Shown: positions 1 through 6,535, numbered from the stretch's first letter. The stretch: 14,320 bases of DNA from Candidatus Sigynarchaeota archaeon (GCA_030587525.1 JAUQYW010000286.1:1-14320), one strand, 5' to 3'. Notes: generated from the letters alone by a model not told the origin. A program made the numbers and translations.

Positions 1-393
1 AACCCGGAAATAGAGCAACCGGGTGAATCTGGACATCCCCCTGATGATGAGATGATGAAAGCACTGGGACGCGGGCCGCTCTTGCCAGTACCCCCGATGC
101 TCACCGGGTTATTAGATTATTCCTTCTTCCAATCAATCCTTCAACGCGACGAGAACAAGGACAGTCTCTTGTCCACTCTGCAGCAAGTGAAAGAGTTTAT
201 CTCAAAGGTCCTAAGCGTGCACGAAACGATGCTAGAGCAGATACAATCCAGGCGATCTTTACTGGATGATATAATCGATAAGCTTTCTAAATCGGTTGAA
301 TCGGATTTTGATACCATAAAAAGCACATTTTTAGCCAATATTCATCAATTGAAAAATATTGGGACCTCGATTGATAAAAAGAAAGACGCCTAG
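1..393 (+). CDS. 3' end of a gene truncated by the window edge; coiled-coil tail, function unknown
   Basis: The frame is open from base 1 (it begins Asn-Pro-Glu-Ile-Glu) to the TAG at 391-393, giving 130 visible residues. The first in-frame ATG is at 52, but nothing there looks like a start: the frame is open on its left and there is no Shine-Dalgarno site, so the gene most likely begins outside the window. The first 40 residues are acidic and rich in proline and glycine (PGESGHPPDDE, then PLLPVPPM), which suggests a disordered linker. The rest, from about residue 45, is a charged amphipathic helix pattern with heptad-like leucine/isoleucine spacing (LLSTLQQVKEFISKVLS, then LLDDIIDKLSK), so probably a coiled coil. 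There is no signal peptide or membrane segment in the visible part. I do not recognise the family. Confidence 0.6.
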   Translation, partial: NPEIEQPGESGHPPDDEMMKALGRGPLLPVPPMLTGLLDYSFFQSILQRDENKDSLLSTLQQVKEFISKVLSVHETMLEQIQSRRSLLDDIIDKLSKSVESDFDTIKSTFLANIHQLKNIGTSIDKKKDA

Positions 394-410
394 TCCTTAA
401 ATTTTGGATT

Positions 411-446
411 GTCTATAATAAAATGGGGGTCAGTATGTTTTTATAC
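411..446 (+). promoter_or_regulatory. AT-rich, TATA-like region before the toxin-antitoxin pair
   Basis: Two TATA-like stretches lie in the 85-bp gap before the ATG at 479: TATAATAAAAT at about 414-424 and TTTTTATAC at 438-446. The first would place a transcript start near 445 and leave a short leader holding the AGGTG Shine-Dalgarno at 467-471, which sits 7 nt before the ATG. This is inferred from composition and spacing only. Confidence 0.3.
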
Positions 447-478
447 AATGAACTGCATTTTATCTCAGGTGTGCACTA

Positions 479-769
479 ATGGCTGTCATCAAGATCACGA
501 AGAAAGAAAAACTGGATCAACTCGTCGCTCGCCTTACGTTGCAAACAGGCCGAAAACCCACGCAACAGGACATTCTGGATGCAGCGGTTGATTTGGCAGA
601 TGAACATTTCGAGGAACTTCAAGAAAAACTTGCACCTCGGCCGTTGTTAAATGATGAAAAGCTCGCGCGCATTATGGAACTCCGAAAAAAAATAGCAGCA
701 ATTGAATGGAAGGCGGCGGAACGCACTGATTTCCCAAATGACGATGATGCCGACATCTATTCAGCATAA
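479..769 (+). CDS. Putative antitoxin of a VapBC-like pair (RHH-like N-terminus)
   Basis: A 96-residue soluble protein. The ATG at 479 is supported by AGGTG at 467-471. The N-terminus has a short beta strand (AVIKI) followed by two predicted helices split by a Gly-Arg-Lys-Pro turn (LVARLTLQTGRKPTQQDILD). That is the layout of a ribbon-helix-helix DNA-binding domain, though the match is by eye and weak. Residues from about 45 onward are charged helix, and the C-terminus is very acidic (DFPNDDDADIYSA), as is common in antitoxin tails that occupy a toxin active site. It lies 47 bp before a PIN-domain gene on the same strand, the classic VapB-VapC order. In the family, the antitoxin neutralises the nuclease and represses the operon with it. 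The role here is inferred mainly from position and size. Confidence 0.6.
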   Translation: MAVIKITKKEKLDQLVARLTLQTGRKPTQQDILDAAVDLADEHFEELQEKLAPRPLLNDEKLARIMELRKKIAAIEWKAAERTDFPNDDDADIYSA

Positions 770-816
770 TGCTGCACACGACGCCTCATCGATGAAATTG
801 GTTGTGGTGGATATAC

Positions 817-1242
817 ATGACTATCCTTCTCGATACGAGTTTCTACATTGCTCTAATCGATCCAACCGACAAGTACTACAGAAGGGCTCCTGAAATCTTG
901 AAGGAGATTCAATCGGGAATTCACGGGCAGCCTTTCACCAATACCTTGGTGATGGCGGAAAGTGCCGTCCTGGTCGCGATTCGAACGCGAAAAAATACCG
1001 AAGCCATGCAAGGCATGAAAGATCTCTTCGTGGGGGAAAATTGCATCGCTCAGCTGTTGCGACCCACGGAATCCACGGAAATTAAGGCCTGGGAATTGTT
1101 TATCAAAATTAACACGACAAAAAAGGGTCAACTTGTTAGCTACACAGATTCCATCAATATCATCATTGCACAGCAGCATCACATCAACGAAATCGTGACC
1201 TTCGATGAGTATTACGAAGCTTGGATTCGTGTCATTCATTGA
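817..1242 (+). CDS. PIN-domain ribonuclease, VapC-like toxin
   Basis: A 141-residue protein spanning one whole PIN domain. It starts with MTILLDTSFYIAL, the usual strand plus first acidic residue (Asp6). The other acidic positions expected of a PIN active site are present: Glu48 (in MAESAVLV), Asp111 (in SYTDSINIIIA) and Asp130 (in VTFDEYY). The C-terminal pattern of Ser-x-x-Asp, a helix, then I-V-T-F-D is typical of VapC. Such enzymes are Mg-dependent endoribonucleases that often cut tRNA or rRNA; the target here cannot be read from the sequence. I chose the ATG at 817 because GGTGG at 806-810 sits 6 nt upstream and the protein then begins with the canonical strand. An in-frame TTG at 802 would add five residues. 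The gene ends 5 bp from the convergent wHTH gene. Confidence 0.85.
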   Translation: MTILLDTSFYIALIDPTDKYYRRAPEILKEIQSGIHGQPFTNTLVMAESAVLVAIRTRKNTEAMQGMKDLFVGENCIAQLLRPTESTEIKAWELFIKINTTKKGQLVSYTDSINIIIAQQHHINEIVTFDEYYEAWIRVIH

Positions 1243-1247
1243 TTCTA

Positions 1248-1718
1248 TCAACACAAGCCCCGCAGCTTCATGTAGAAAAATCGCAGCTCGCGCGCGAGCT
1301 GGGTGTCCTTGAGCTTGACGAGGCGCTCCCGTTCCTTGCCTTGCTGGCCTTGTTCTTCCACGATGTCGAGCTTGGATGCCTTGATCTCGTCGACGATGCG
1401 CTTCGCGCTGGCTTTCCCGGCGCCGGCGATCGTGGCAAGGTCGGTCAAGGTGAACCAGTCGTCGGGATATTGCAGCAGCGCCTCCAGGATCTTCACGCGT
1501 GCCGTGTCACCAAAAATCCGGGGGAGGAATCCCGAGCGTGCCGTGCCCGCGTGCTTGTCGATGGCACGATGCTTTTTTTCCTCGGGCGCGGGGAAAACAT
1601 CGAGCAGGATGCGGATGACCTCGGCTTGGAACTGCGACGGGTCGGGATTTTTTTTCAACTGCTCCCGGAACGCCTCAAGCCACGACGTCTTGTCCGAGGG
1701 TTGCTTGGATTCGCCCAT
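1248..1718 (-). CDS. Winged-helix DNA-binding protein, probable transcription regulator
   Basis: A 156-residue protein with no membrane segment. Residues about 70-137 form a winged helix: GDTARVKILEALLQY is helix 1, FTLTDLATIAGAGKASAKR holds helix 2, the turn and the recognition helix, and the strand-loop-strand wing (DIVEEQGQQGKERERLVKL) follows. The N-terminal 65 residues are charged and helical. The C-terminal helix (TQLARELRFFYMKLRG) could serve in dimerisation. The gene is convergent with the PIN gene (5 bp between stops) and visibly more GC-rich than the toxin-antitoxin genes. An A8 tract in the coding strand (Lys-Lys-Asn, residues 22-24) is a possible slippage site. No Shine-Dalgarno precedes the ATG, so it may be read from a leaderless mRNA or start elsewhere. 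The target genes are unknown. Confidence 0.7.
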   Translation of the reverse strand: MGESKQPSDKTSWLEAFREQLKKNPDPSQFQAEVIRILLDVFPAPEEKKHRAIDKHAGTARSGFLPRIFGDTARVKILEALLQYPDDWFTLTDLATIAGAGKASAKRIVDEIKASKLDIVEEQGQQGKERERLVKLKDTQLARELRFFYMKLRGLC

Positions 1719-1875
1719 GTCAAGATTGGATCGTCGCTAGGAGACTTATAAATTTCGACTCGCAGCTGGTCAAATGGCGATCGCTGCTTGTTTGAATACA
1801 AAGAATGCGTACTGGTCGTATCGAGCTGATGTGGTTCCTGGAAGGAATAAAAACAATGGCGCTCGATGCGCGAGA

Positions 1876-2223
1876 TTAATGCCCGCCCGACATTGTCAGC
1901 ATGATAATCATGATGACGGGCATAACCGCAGACATGATAATACATTGAAGGTTCTGATTTTTCTTCTGTTTCTTCGCAACTCCCTCGTACTTGTTCTTGC
2001 ATTCCATGCTGCAATATTTCTTGCCAAGGTGGATGGCCCTGCCGCAAATCGAGCAGTGCTGGTGCTCTTGATACCCCCGAGCTGCCTTGTTGCGCCAATC
2101 CTCGGTCCGTTGATCTATGAGATCGTTTTTTGCTTGGTCGGCGGCAGCCTTTTCTGCTTCCTTGTCCTTCTTGGTCGGTTTAAGTTTGACCTCTTCCTTG
2201 ACTGGACCTTTTACCTCGGTCAT
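1876..2223 (-). CDS. DUF2116-like archaeal zinc-ribbon protein with C-terminal membrane anchor
   Basis: A 115-residue protein with three parts. Residues 1-50 are a very charged, Lys/Glu/Asp-rich helical region. Residues 55-82 hold a treble-clef/zinc-ribbon motif with Cys57-x2-Cys60 and Cys71-x3-Cys75 (HCSICGRAI, then YCSMECKNKYE). Residues 94-111 form a hydrophobic helix (CIIMSAVMPVIMIIMLTM) ending four residues before the stop, as in a tail-anchored protein. This order, zinc ribbon then Lys-rich linker then one membrane helix, is that of the archaeal DUF2116 family, whose function is not known. The charged part and the zinc ribbon should face the cytoplasm. The family is essentially archaeal, so this gene is good evidence for the domain of life. 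It lies divergent from the gene at 2350, 126 bp away. Confidence 0.75.
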   Translation of the reverse strand: MTEVKGPVKEEVKLKPTKKDKEAEKAAADQAKNDLIDQRTEDWRNKAARGYQEHQHCSICGRAIHLGKKYCSMECKNKYEGVAKKQKKNQNLQCIIMSAVMPVIMIIMLTMSGGH

Positions 2224-2256
2224 AATTAGTTACAAGCCATCGACAATAATTAACAT

Positions 2257-2270
2257 TTGCTTTAAAAAGT
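2257..2270 (-). promoter_or_regulatory. TATA-like box for the DUF2116-like gene
   Basis: On the minus strand this reads ACTTTTTAAAGCAA, a TATA-like element centred about 40 nt before the ATG at 2223. No Shine-Dalgarno lies between them, so the transcript would be leaderless or have a leader of about 10 nt. Inferred from spacing only. Confidence 0.3.
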
Positions 2271-2317
2271 ATATGCAACCATTGAACAGAAATAACGCGG
2301 CTGAGCCCTACTATCGA

Positions 2318-2330
2318 ATTTATTAATATC
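2318..2330 (+). promoter_or_regulatory. TATA-like box about 27 nt before the start of the gene at 2350
   Basis: ATTTATTAATATC is centred about 27 nt before the ATG at 2350, the spacing expected between an archaeal TATA box and a transcript start at the start codon. No Shine-Dalgarno precedes the ATG (the bases before it read CTAAATCCAAAATC), so leaderless transcription fits. Part of this element and everything up to the ATG recurs at 3216-3255. Confidence 0.4.
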
Positions 2331-2352
2331 TCGAGCTAAATCCAAAATCATG
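2324..2352 (+). repeat. Left copy of a duplicated promoter/start-codon segment
   Basis: TAATATC, then TCGAG, then CTAAATCCAAAATCATG. The same blocks recur at 3216-3255 with an 11-base and a 2-base insertion and one substitution in the long block (CTAAATCTAAAATCATG). The left copy ends in the start codon of the 282-residue gene; the right copy ends in the ATG of a 19-codon open frame. Confidence 0.5.
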
Positions 2353-3198
2353 GGCGTAGACTATTTCTTGAATCCTCCGTGTGGTGTTCGGGAGGTCTAT
2401 TCACCTTTTGAAATGGATTCTTTGTATAAACAAACCCAGGATGCAAGATTTGAGGCAGAATTGGGACGTACAATGAAATTTGAGGATGGCCTTCGGAAAT
2501 CGCAAGAGACCAACTATGGCGGTGCTTATGCTATCCGCACGGAAATGCCACTCCAAGAAGGTACATTATTTGTACGAGCTAAAAATGTGATGGACTCGCA
2601 TTGCAAGGGATGCAAATTCAATGTTTTTGGAGAAGGGCTTGGCTGCTTTGGAAAAATAGTATATCCCATCCCGAAGGATTTTGAATTCATACTGGCCAAG
2701 TTTATAGAGAATAATGCGAATGACTTTCTAAATTTCATAGACCATGTAAAAAATTACATGAGTATCGAGGACAATGGCACCCGTAATCTATATTTCAGGC
2801 ATAATCCTAATGCTTTTGAACAGACCGAGGAATATTCGATAAATCCAGGTGGGCGAGGCTCGATCCCGTTTGGATTGTTCTGGGATGCCCTTTTCTTCCC
2901 TTGGGATCTCGAACACGACGATTGGATCACGTATTCCAGAAATGACATTGATGCACTTGCAAGCCTCGCAGAAAAGATCCTTCCAATCATCAAGAAAAAA
3001 ATGGACGCAACACCCGAGCCCGATTTTAAAAAATTGTTTGAGACTCGAAAAACGGATTCTTCAGGACGGTTCGGTCTCCATGTATCATTGATTTATAATC
3101 CAGCTATCGGTCACGTGTACAAGCAATTCTACAGGTTTTTCCGGTTGCTCGTGATCGCAAGGGATGCGAACGTTAATTTCAATATATTAGGGTGGTGA
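2350..3198 (+). CDS. Protein of unknown function with a C-x2-C-x10-C motif
   Basis: A 282-residue soluble protein without signal peptide or membrane segment. The most distinctive stretch is residues 84-107: His84, Cys85-x2-Cys88, then an Asn-Val-Phe-Gly-Glu turn and Gly-Cys99-Phe-Gly, followed by KIVYPI. Three cysteines and a histidine this close could bind zinc or an iron-sulphur cluster, or form a structural knuckle. I have an impression that similar Cys-x-x-Cys ... Gly-Cys-x-Gly-x-x-x-Tyr-Pro-Ile segments occur in uncharacterised bacterial proteins, but I cannot name a family. The middle has aromatic-rich segments (GLFWDALFFPWD), and residues about 205-225 form an amphipathic helix (ASLAEKILPIIKKKMD). 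The gene stands alone on the plus strand. The start follows from the TATA-like box 27 nt upstream; there is no Shine-Dalgarno. Confidence 0.6.
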   Translation: MGVDYFLNPPCGVREVYSPFEMDSLYKQTQDARFEAELGRTMKFEDGLRKSQETNYGGAYAIRTEMPLQEGTLFVRAKNVMDSHCKGCKFNVFGEGLGCFGKIVYPIPKDFEFILAKFIENNANDFLNFIDHVKNYMSIEDNGTRNLYFRHNPNAFEQTEEYSINPGGRGSIPFGLFWDALFFPWDLEHDDWITYSRNDIDALASLAEKILPIIKKKMDATPEPDFKKLFETRKTDSSGRFGLHVSLIYNPAIGHVYKQFYRFFRLLVIARDANVNFNILGW

Positions 3199-3201
3199 AA
3201 G

Positions 3202-3206
3202 TTTTT
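3202..3206 (+). terminator. Short T-run after the gene ending at 3198
   Basis: TTTTT starts four bases after the TGA. Archaeal RNA polymerase can terminate at such runs without a hairpin, but five T is marginal. Confidence 0.25.
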
Positions 3207-3215
3207 AATGAAAAA

Positions 3216-3255
3216 TAATATCAAAAAATGCTCGTAAGCTAAATCTAAAATCATG
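3216..3255 (+). repeat. Right copy of the duplicated promoter/start-codon segment
   Basis: It contains TAATATC, CTCG and AGCTAAATCTAAAATCATG in the same order as at 2324-2352. The ATG at 3253 opens a frame of only 19 codons (MMHNTDALGHCTKESICIL, stop at 3310-3312) that does not resemble the start of the 282-residue protein. It may be the left-over promoter of a lost paralogue, a regulatory element, or the start of a genuine microprotein. Confidence 0.45.
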
Positions 3256-3308
3256 ATGCATAACACCGACGCACTAGGTCATTGTACTAAGGAATCAATT
3301 TGTATTTT

Positions 3309-3337
3309 ATGAGATCAAGGGAGAGGAATAAAAAAAA
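3309..3337. repeat. 29-bp imperfect direct repeat, copy 1
   Basis: ATGAGATCAAGGGAGAGGAA followed by TA and an A-run. It matches 6328-6356 at 25 of 29 positions by my hand alignment. The two copies lie on either side of the Ig/glycine-rich gene, same orientation, 3.0 kb apart. Copy 1 includes the A8 tract that reads as a T8 terminator for that minus-strand gene, so the repeat may be a conserved terminator rather than a mobile-element trace. Confidence 0.5.
3330..3337 (-). terminator. Poly-T terminator of the Ig/glycine-rich gene
   Basis: An A8 run on the plus strand reads TTTTTTTT on the minus strand, 17 bases after the stop of the gene that ends at 3354. It is followed by ATTCCTCTCCC. A similar T5-ATTCCTTCC occurs after the DUF2116-like gene (plus 1843-1853), so the motif may be a shared terminator type here. 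Confidence 0.5.
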
Positions 3338-3353
3338 GTGAAGGAATATGGGC

Positions 3354-6107
3354 TCACGTGTACCGCGTGGCAGATACGAATCCAGTAATGCCATCTTGTC
3401 CTGGATTTCCCATACTAGCACCACCGCTACCACCCGCGCCCGCAACACCGGTTGAAGCGACGATGGTGTTCAACGACTCGTATTGAGGCGTGCCAGCTTG
3501 GTAGGTGAAGACGCCGCACGAGCAGCCTCCGCATCCACCGCCACCGCCACCACCAGATCCACCTCGCCCGCCTTCCCCGCCTTTACCGCCGTTTCCTGCG
3601 ACGCTCAAGGGGAACGCTCCCGTGGCCAGTCCAGCCGCGCCTCCCGATCCCCCGGCGCCTCCGGTTCCACCATATCCACCCCTCCCGCCGTTGCCACCTA
3701 GCCCTAGATACATGACGTTGTCGTGTACATCAGGCAGCGAGGTCGCCACGGCACTGAAATAGATGAAGATGCAGAACGAGCCCGAGCCTCCTCCACCGCC
3801 ACCGCCAGCTGTCCCGTAGCCACCACCACCACCACCACCACCACCAGTCGCGCCGAGGAAATCATCCCCGTTATATTGTGTCGGTATGGGATTGTCGATC
3901 CCACCACCCACACCGCCACCACCTCCGCCACCACCGGAGAGTCCGTTTACTGCAGCAATGGTACCATACGCGGTCCATTCCTTCGCGACGATATAACCAT
4001 ACGCGTTAGCCGTAGCGGTTCCACCCGTACCATCTGCGCCATTACCGCCGTTTCCACCGTTCCCGCCATCCCGCGGGCCAGAGGAAGGAACATAGATCGT
4101 GCCACCAGTGCCTACTTCCGACGTGTAACCACCTATTCCTGCGACTCCAGCACCGCCACCACCGCTGGTTCCCGATTGGCCGTTCGGTTGTTTCACGTCA
4201 TACGCGTAGATCGCGTGGTTTGTCCCTGCCCCGTTACCGCCCGGGTTCAGATAACCACCAGTTCCAGCAGATCCGCCTGAGCGATCCGATGAAGCATAAG
4301 TAATAGCAGCTAGACCAGGCCCACCGTTCCCGCCGTCAGTTCCATCCATTCCTTGAATCCCTGGTGCCCCGTTGCCCCCGCGGCCACCGAGAACCGTGCA
4401 GTTCGTGATGGCCAAGCTCGCGTTGCAATTCTCGAGATAAAACCCGTAGGAATTGCCATTGCTGCAGATAGGACCATATATCGTGAACGCGGAAAAATTG
4501 GTCGCGTGGACAATGGTAGTGCCGCGAACGGCCCACCGGTTTGTATTGCACCGGATAACGGGCCGCATGAATTCTGGACTGAACAGCGTGAAATCAAGGC
4601 TATACCCGCCCTGGATGCTGATTCCATCGACCAGCATAACGGTCTCGCTATACACGCCCCCGGCAGCCACGACTACGACGGTTTTTCCCGTCGCCAATGC
4701 CCGCGCGAGCCCATAGGTGATCGTCAGGCACGGGTGCGTAATGTTTCCCCTCGAAGTGCCATCGACGCCTGATGGTGAAACGAAGAGCTCGGCACCCGAG
4801 AACGAGGGCACGTAAAAGCCTGCGGGCAGTGGAACGGACGGGTATTCGATGATGGTCACCGAGGAGTTAACGGGGAATCCAGCGTCTATGCCATCCGTGG
4901 GCGTGATTTCAACCACGATCGCGTCCATGGGTTCGAAGAACGCGGGACCCAACGAGCTCGTGACCTGCCCGGGAATGATCGCCCCGTTCTTGAACCAACG
5001 GTAAGCATACCCGGCCGCATCGCTGTCAGCGTCGCTCCAGCCGTTCGCCACGGCAGTGAGCGTGCTCGTGGAGTTCGGGTTTGACGGGGACGTGCACGAC
5101 CCCGTTATCGAGGGCGCGCTGTTCTGGATGATGGTCGCGGATGAATTGACGGCCGCGCCCGCGTCCTTGCCGTCGAACGGCGTCGCTTCCACGATGATCG
5201 AGTTGCCGCGCACGAACGACCCTGGTGCCAGCGTGTTGCCGACTTGCCCCGCGATGGCTGCCCCGTTGTTGAACCATCGATACCGGTAACCGGCAGGATC
5301 ACCATCAGCGTCGCTCCAACCTGCCGGGACGGCAGAAAGCGTCGATGTGCGATACGGGCTCCCCGGCGCTATCGAGCAACTGCTGATCGACGGCGCGTGG
5401 TTCGGCAGGGCTGTCGTGCCGATGCGAGCAGCCGAGGAATTGAGCGCCGTGCCGCTGGCATCGCCATCGAACGGCGTGATTTCCACGACGATGATATCGC
5501 CCGGGGAGAACATGTCTGGCGTCAAGCTCATGCTGGTGCTTGCAACGAGGATATTCCCGTTCTTGAACCACCGGTAATGATATCCTGCGGCATCACCATC
5601 TTCATCTTGCCAGCCACTGGTCGATGCCACCAGCGTGTCGGTCGCGTTTGGATTGCCCGGGGACAAGAACGAACCACTGATTGCCGGTTCCGTGTTTTCA
5701 ATAACCCGGCTCGTCGAGATGAGCCCGGTTCCCGCGGCCTTGCCATCAAATGGCGTTATCTCTACGGTGATCATATCATCCTTATCAAAATCCGGTGCGG
5801 TCAGCGTGCTTGCCACCCGCCCGGCAATGACCGTACTGTTCTTGAACCACCGGTACGTGTACATTTGCGCTGGTCCGTCTGGATCATTCCACCCGGCAGC
5901 AACCGCGGTCAATATCGTCGATATCTTAGCGGTATCCGGCATTATGCTGCTGGTCGAAATCGACGGGACCGCGTTCTGCGCGCCGCTCCCCGATAAAAGA
6001 CTTTCTTGCAGCATCACGGCGCCAAAACAAAAACCCGAAGCGCCGATGATCAAACTCGCGACTACCGTCGCAAGTATTTTCTTGCTCGTCTTGATCTTCG
6101 TTCTCAT
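3354..6107 (-). CDS. Large exported surface protein: four Ig-like repeats, DUF1565/beta-helix-like segment, glycine-rich tail
   Basis: A 917-residue protein. I start it at the ATG at 6107 because GGGTGA sits just upstream (plus 6113-6118) and the protein then begins MRTKIKTSKKILATVVASL, a textbook basic-plus-hydrophobic signal or anchor. An in-frame ATG at 6137 would add ten residues and lacks this site. Residues about 45-420 are four tandem Ig-like units of about 94 residues, each with a GW-x-D-x-D-G-D-like turn, YRWF(K/N)N, and a V(V/T)EITPFDG-type strand. Residues about 435-575 resemble DUF1565/right-handed beta-helix proteins (FVSPSGVDGTSRGNITHPCL, GGVYSETVML, GISIQGGYS). Residues about 575-910 are glycine-rich with G7-G9 runs and a Cys-x2-Cys-x-Cys cluster near the end. 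There is no C-terminal membrane helix, so it is either held by the N-terminal helix or secreted. Likely a cell-surface fibre, adhesin or carbohydrate-binding protein; function inferred. Confidence 0.8.
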   Translation of the reverse strand: MRTKIKTSKKILATVVASLIIGASGFCFGAVMLQESLLSGSGAQNAVPSISTSSIMPDTAKISTILTAVAAGWNDPDGPAQMYTYRWFKNSTVIAGRVASTLTAPDFDKDDMITVEITPFDGKAAGTGLISTSRVIENTEPAISGSFLSPGNPNATDTLVASTSGWQDEDGDAAGYHYRWFKNGNILVASTSMSLTPDMFSPGDIIVVEITPFDGDASGTALNSSAARIGTTALPNHAPSISSCSIAPGSPYRTSTLSAVPAGWSDADGDPAGYRYRWFNNGAAIAGQVGNTLAPGSFVRGNSIIVEATPFDGKDAGAAVNSSATIIQNSAPSITGSCTSPSNPNSTSTLTAVANGWSDADSDAAGYAYRWFKNGAIIPGQVTSSLGPAFFEPMDAIVVEITPTDGIDAGFPVNSSVTIIEYPSVPLPAGFYVPSFSGAELFVSPSGVDGTSRGNITHPCLTITYGLARALATGKTVVVVAAGGVYSETVMLVDGISIQGGYSLDFTLFSPEFMRPVIRCNTNRWAVRGTTIVHATNFSAFTIYGPICSNGNSYGFYLENCNASLAITNCTVLGGRGGNGAPGIQGMDGTDGGNGGPGLAAITYASSDRSGGSAGTGGYLNPGGNGAGTNHAIYAYDVKQPNGQSGTSGGGGAGVAGIGGYTSEVGTGGTIYVPSSGPRDGGNGGNGGNGADGTGGTATANAYGYIVAKEWTAYGTIAAVNGLSGGGGGGGGVGGGIDNPIPTQYNGDDFLGATGGGGGGGGGYGTAGGGGGGGSGSFCIFIYFSAVATSLPDVHDNVMYLGLGGNGGRGGYGGTGGAGGSGGAAGLATGAFPLSVAGNGGKGGEGGRGGSGGGGGGGCGGCSCGVFTYQAGTPQYESLNTIVASTGVAGAGGSGGASMGNPGQDGITGFVSATRYT
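3820..3846. repeat. Perfect (CCA)9 trinucleotide tract
   Basis: Nine uninterrupted CCA units in the glycine-rich part of the minus-strand surface gene. On the coding strand they read GGT and encode nine consecutive glycines. Slippage here would change the length of the glycine run without breaking the frame. Confidence 0.9.
4840..5972 (-). repeat. Four tandem Ig-like coding repeats of about 282 bp
   Basis: The anchor TTGAACCA(C/A/T)CG recurs on the plus strand at about 4990, 5271, 5553 and 5842, that is every 281-289 bp. Each unit encodes a motif P-(S/A)-I-(S/T)-x-S, then G-W-x-D-x-D-x-D, Y-R-W-F, and a terminal strand ending in SS. The units differ enough at the amino-acid level that this looks like an old internal duplication kept as separate domains. 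Confidence 0.8.
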
Positions 6108-6535
6108 GATTTTCACCCAAGAAGGAATTTGTATCATCCATTTGTTCCCGAGTTATGTCCAAACAAGGAGGAATAGGACAAGCTTTCGACTTACGGGATT
6201 ATACATCCTCACCCGCCGTCCCAACCTCATATCTAAATCAACAACTCTCGCAATGTCTATTTATGAATTTGTATCGGTAATTGAACTTCAAGGGAATTTA
6301 CGCTAAAGTCAAGATGATGAAATCTTAATGAGATCACGGGAGAAGAGTAGAAAAAACGAACGAAAAGGCTTGCACCTCTTTTTTTTATCCCTTGTCGAGC
6401 CACGGCTTCCAGACCCAAACATGGATATGAATTTTTCAGCATCATCCGGAAGAGAAGCCGAATTTGACCTTAACCGGTTTATTATCTTCAGTGAATAATT
6501 GTATAGCAGAGATAATCAAACAATACTAGCAAAGG
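6108..6535. other. Divergent intergenic region (about 430 bp) with opposed poly-A/poly-T tracts
   Basis: It separates the minus-strand surface gene from the plus-strand PKD gene and must hold both promoters. Candidate boxes are the minus-strand TATAAT at 6198-6203 for the left gene and TTTATTAT at 6478-6485 for the right gene. The centre holds direct-repeat copy 2 (6328-6356) and, 24 bp later, a T8 run on the plus strand (6381-6388). It is preceded by a weak stem (AAAAGG, loop, CCTCTTTT at 6364-6384), which looks like a terminator although no convincing gene lies before it. Open frames here (such as 62 codons on the minus strand at 6257-6445) show no protein-like features. Confidence 0.5.
6328..6356. 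repeat. 29-bp imperfect direct repeat, copy 2
   Basis: ATGAGATCACGGGAGAAGAG followed by TAG and A6; it matches copy 1 at 3309-3337 at 25 of 29 positions, and outside these 29 bases the similarity fades. See copy 1. Confidence 0.5.

Noticed and set aside
1221..2229. Plus-strand frames of 176 and 151 codons, the latter with hydrophobic stretches resembling membrane helices.
   Set aside because: They lie opposite the wHTH and zinc-ribbon genes, which have recognisable motifs. The hydrophobic stretches come from reading Lys/Glu codons on the reverse strand (CTT, TTC).
3820..3846. Regular short repeats considered as a CRISPR or minisatellite locus.
   Set aside because: They are glycine codons within a gene; there are no spacers or constant repeat units of CRISPR length anywhere in the window.
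3483..5996. Long plus-strand open frames (for example 185 codons at 3723-4280 and 250 codons at 5244-5996) opposite the surface gene.
   Set aside because: They are antisense to a gene with clear domains. Glycine codons (GGN) read on the other strand give NCC, which rarely yields stops. The translations are low-complexity and lack start signals.
3309..6356. The direct-repeat-bounded segment as an insertion sequence or transposon.
   Set aside because: No transposase or integrase, no terminal inverted repeats, and the single gene inside is a surface protein.
6257..6445. 62-codon minus-strand frame in the divergent intergenic region.
   Set aside because: No Shine-Dalgarno, no TATA at suitable spacing, and it runs through the repeat and the poly-A/T tracts; the composition is not protein-like.
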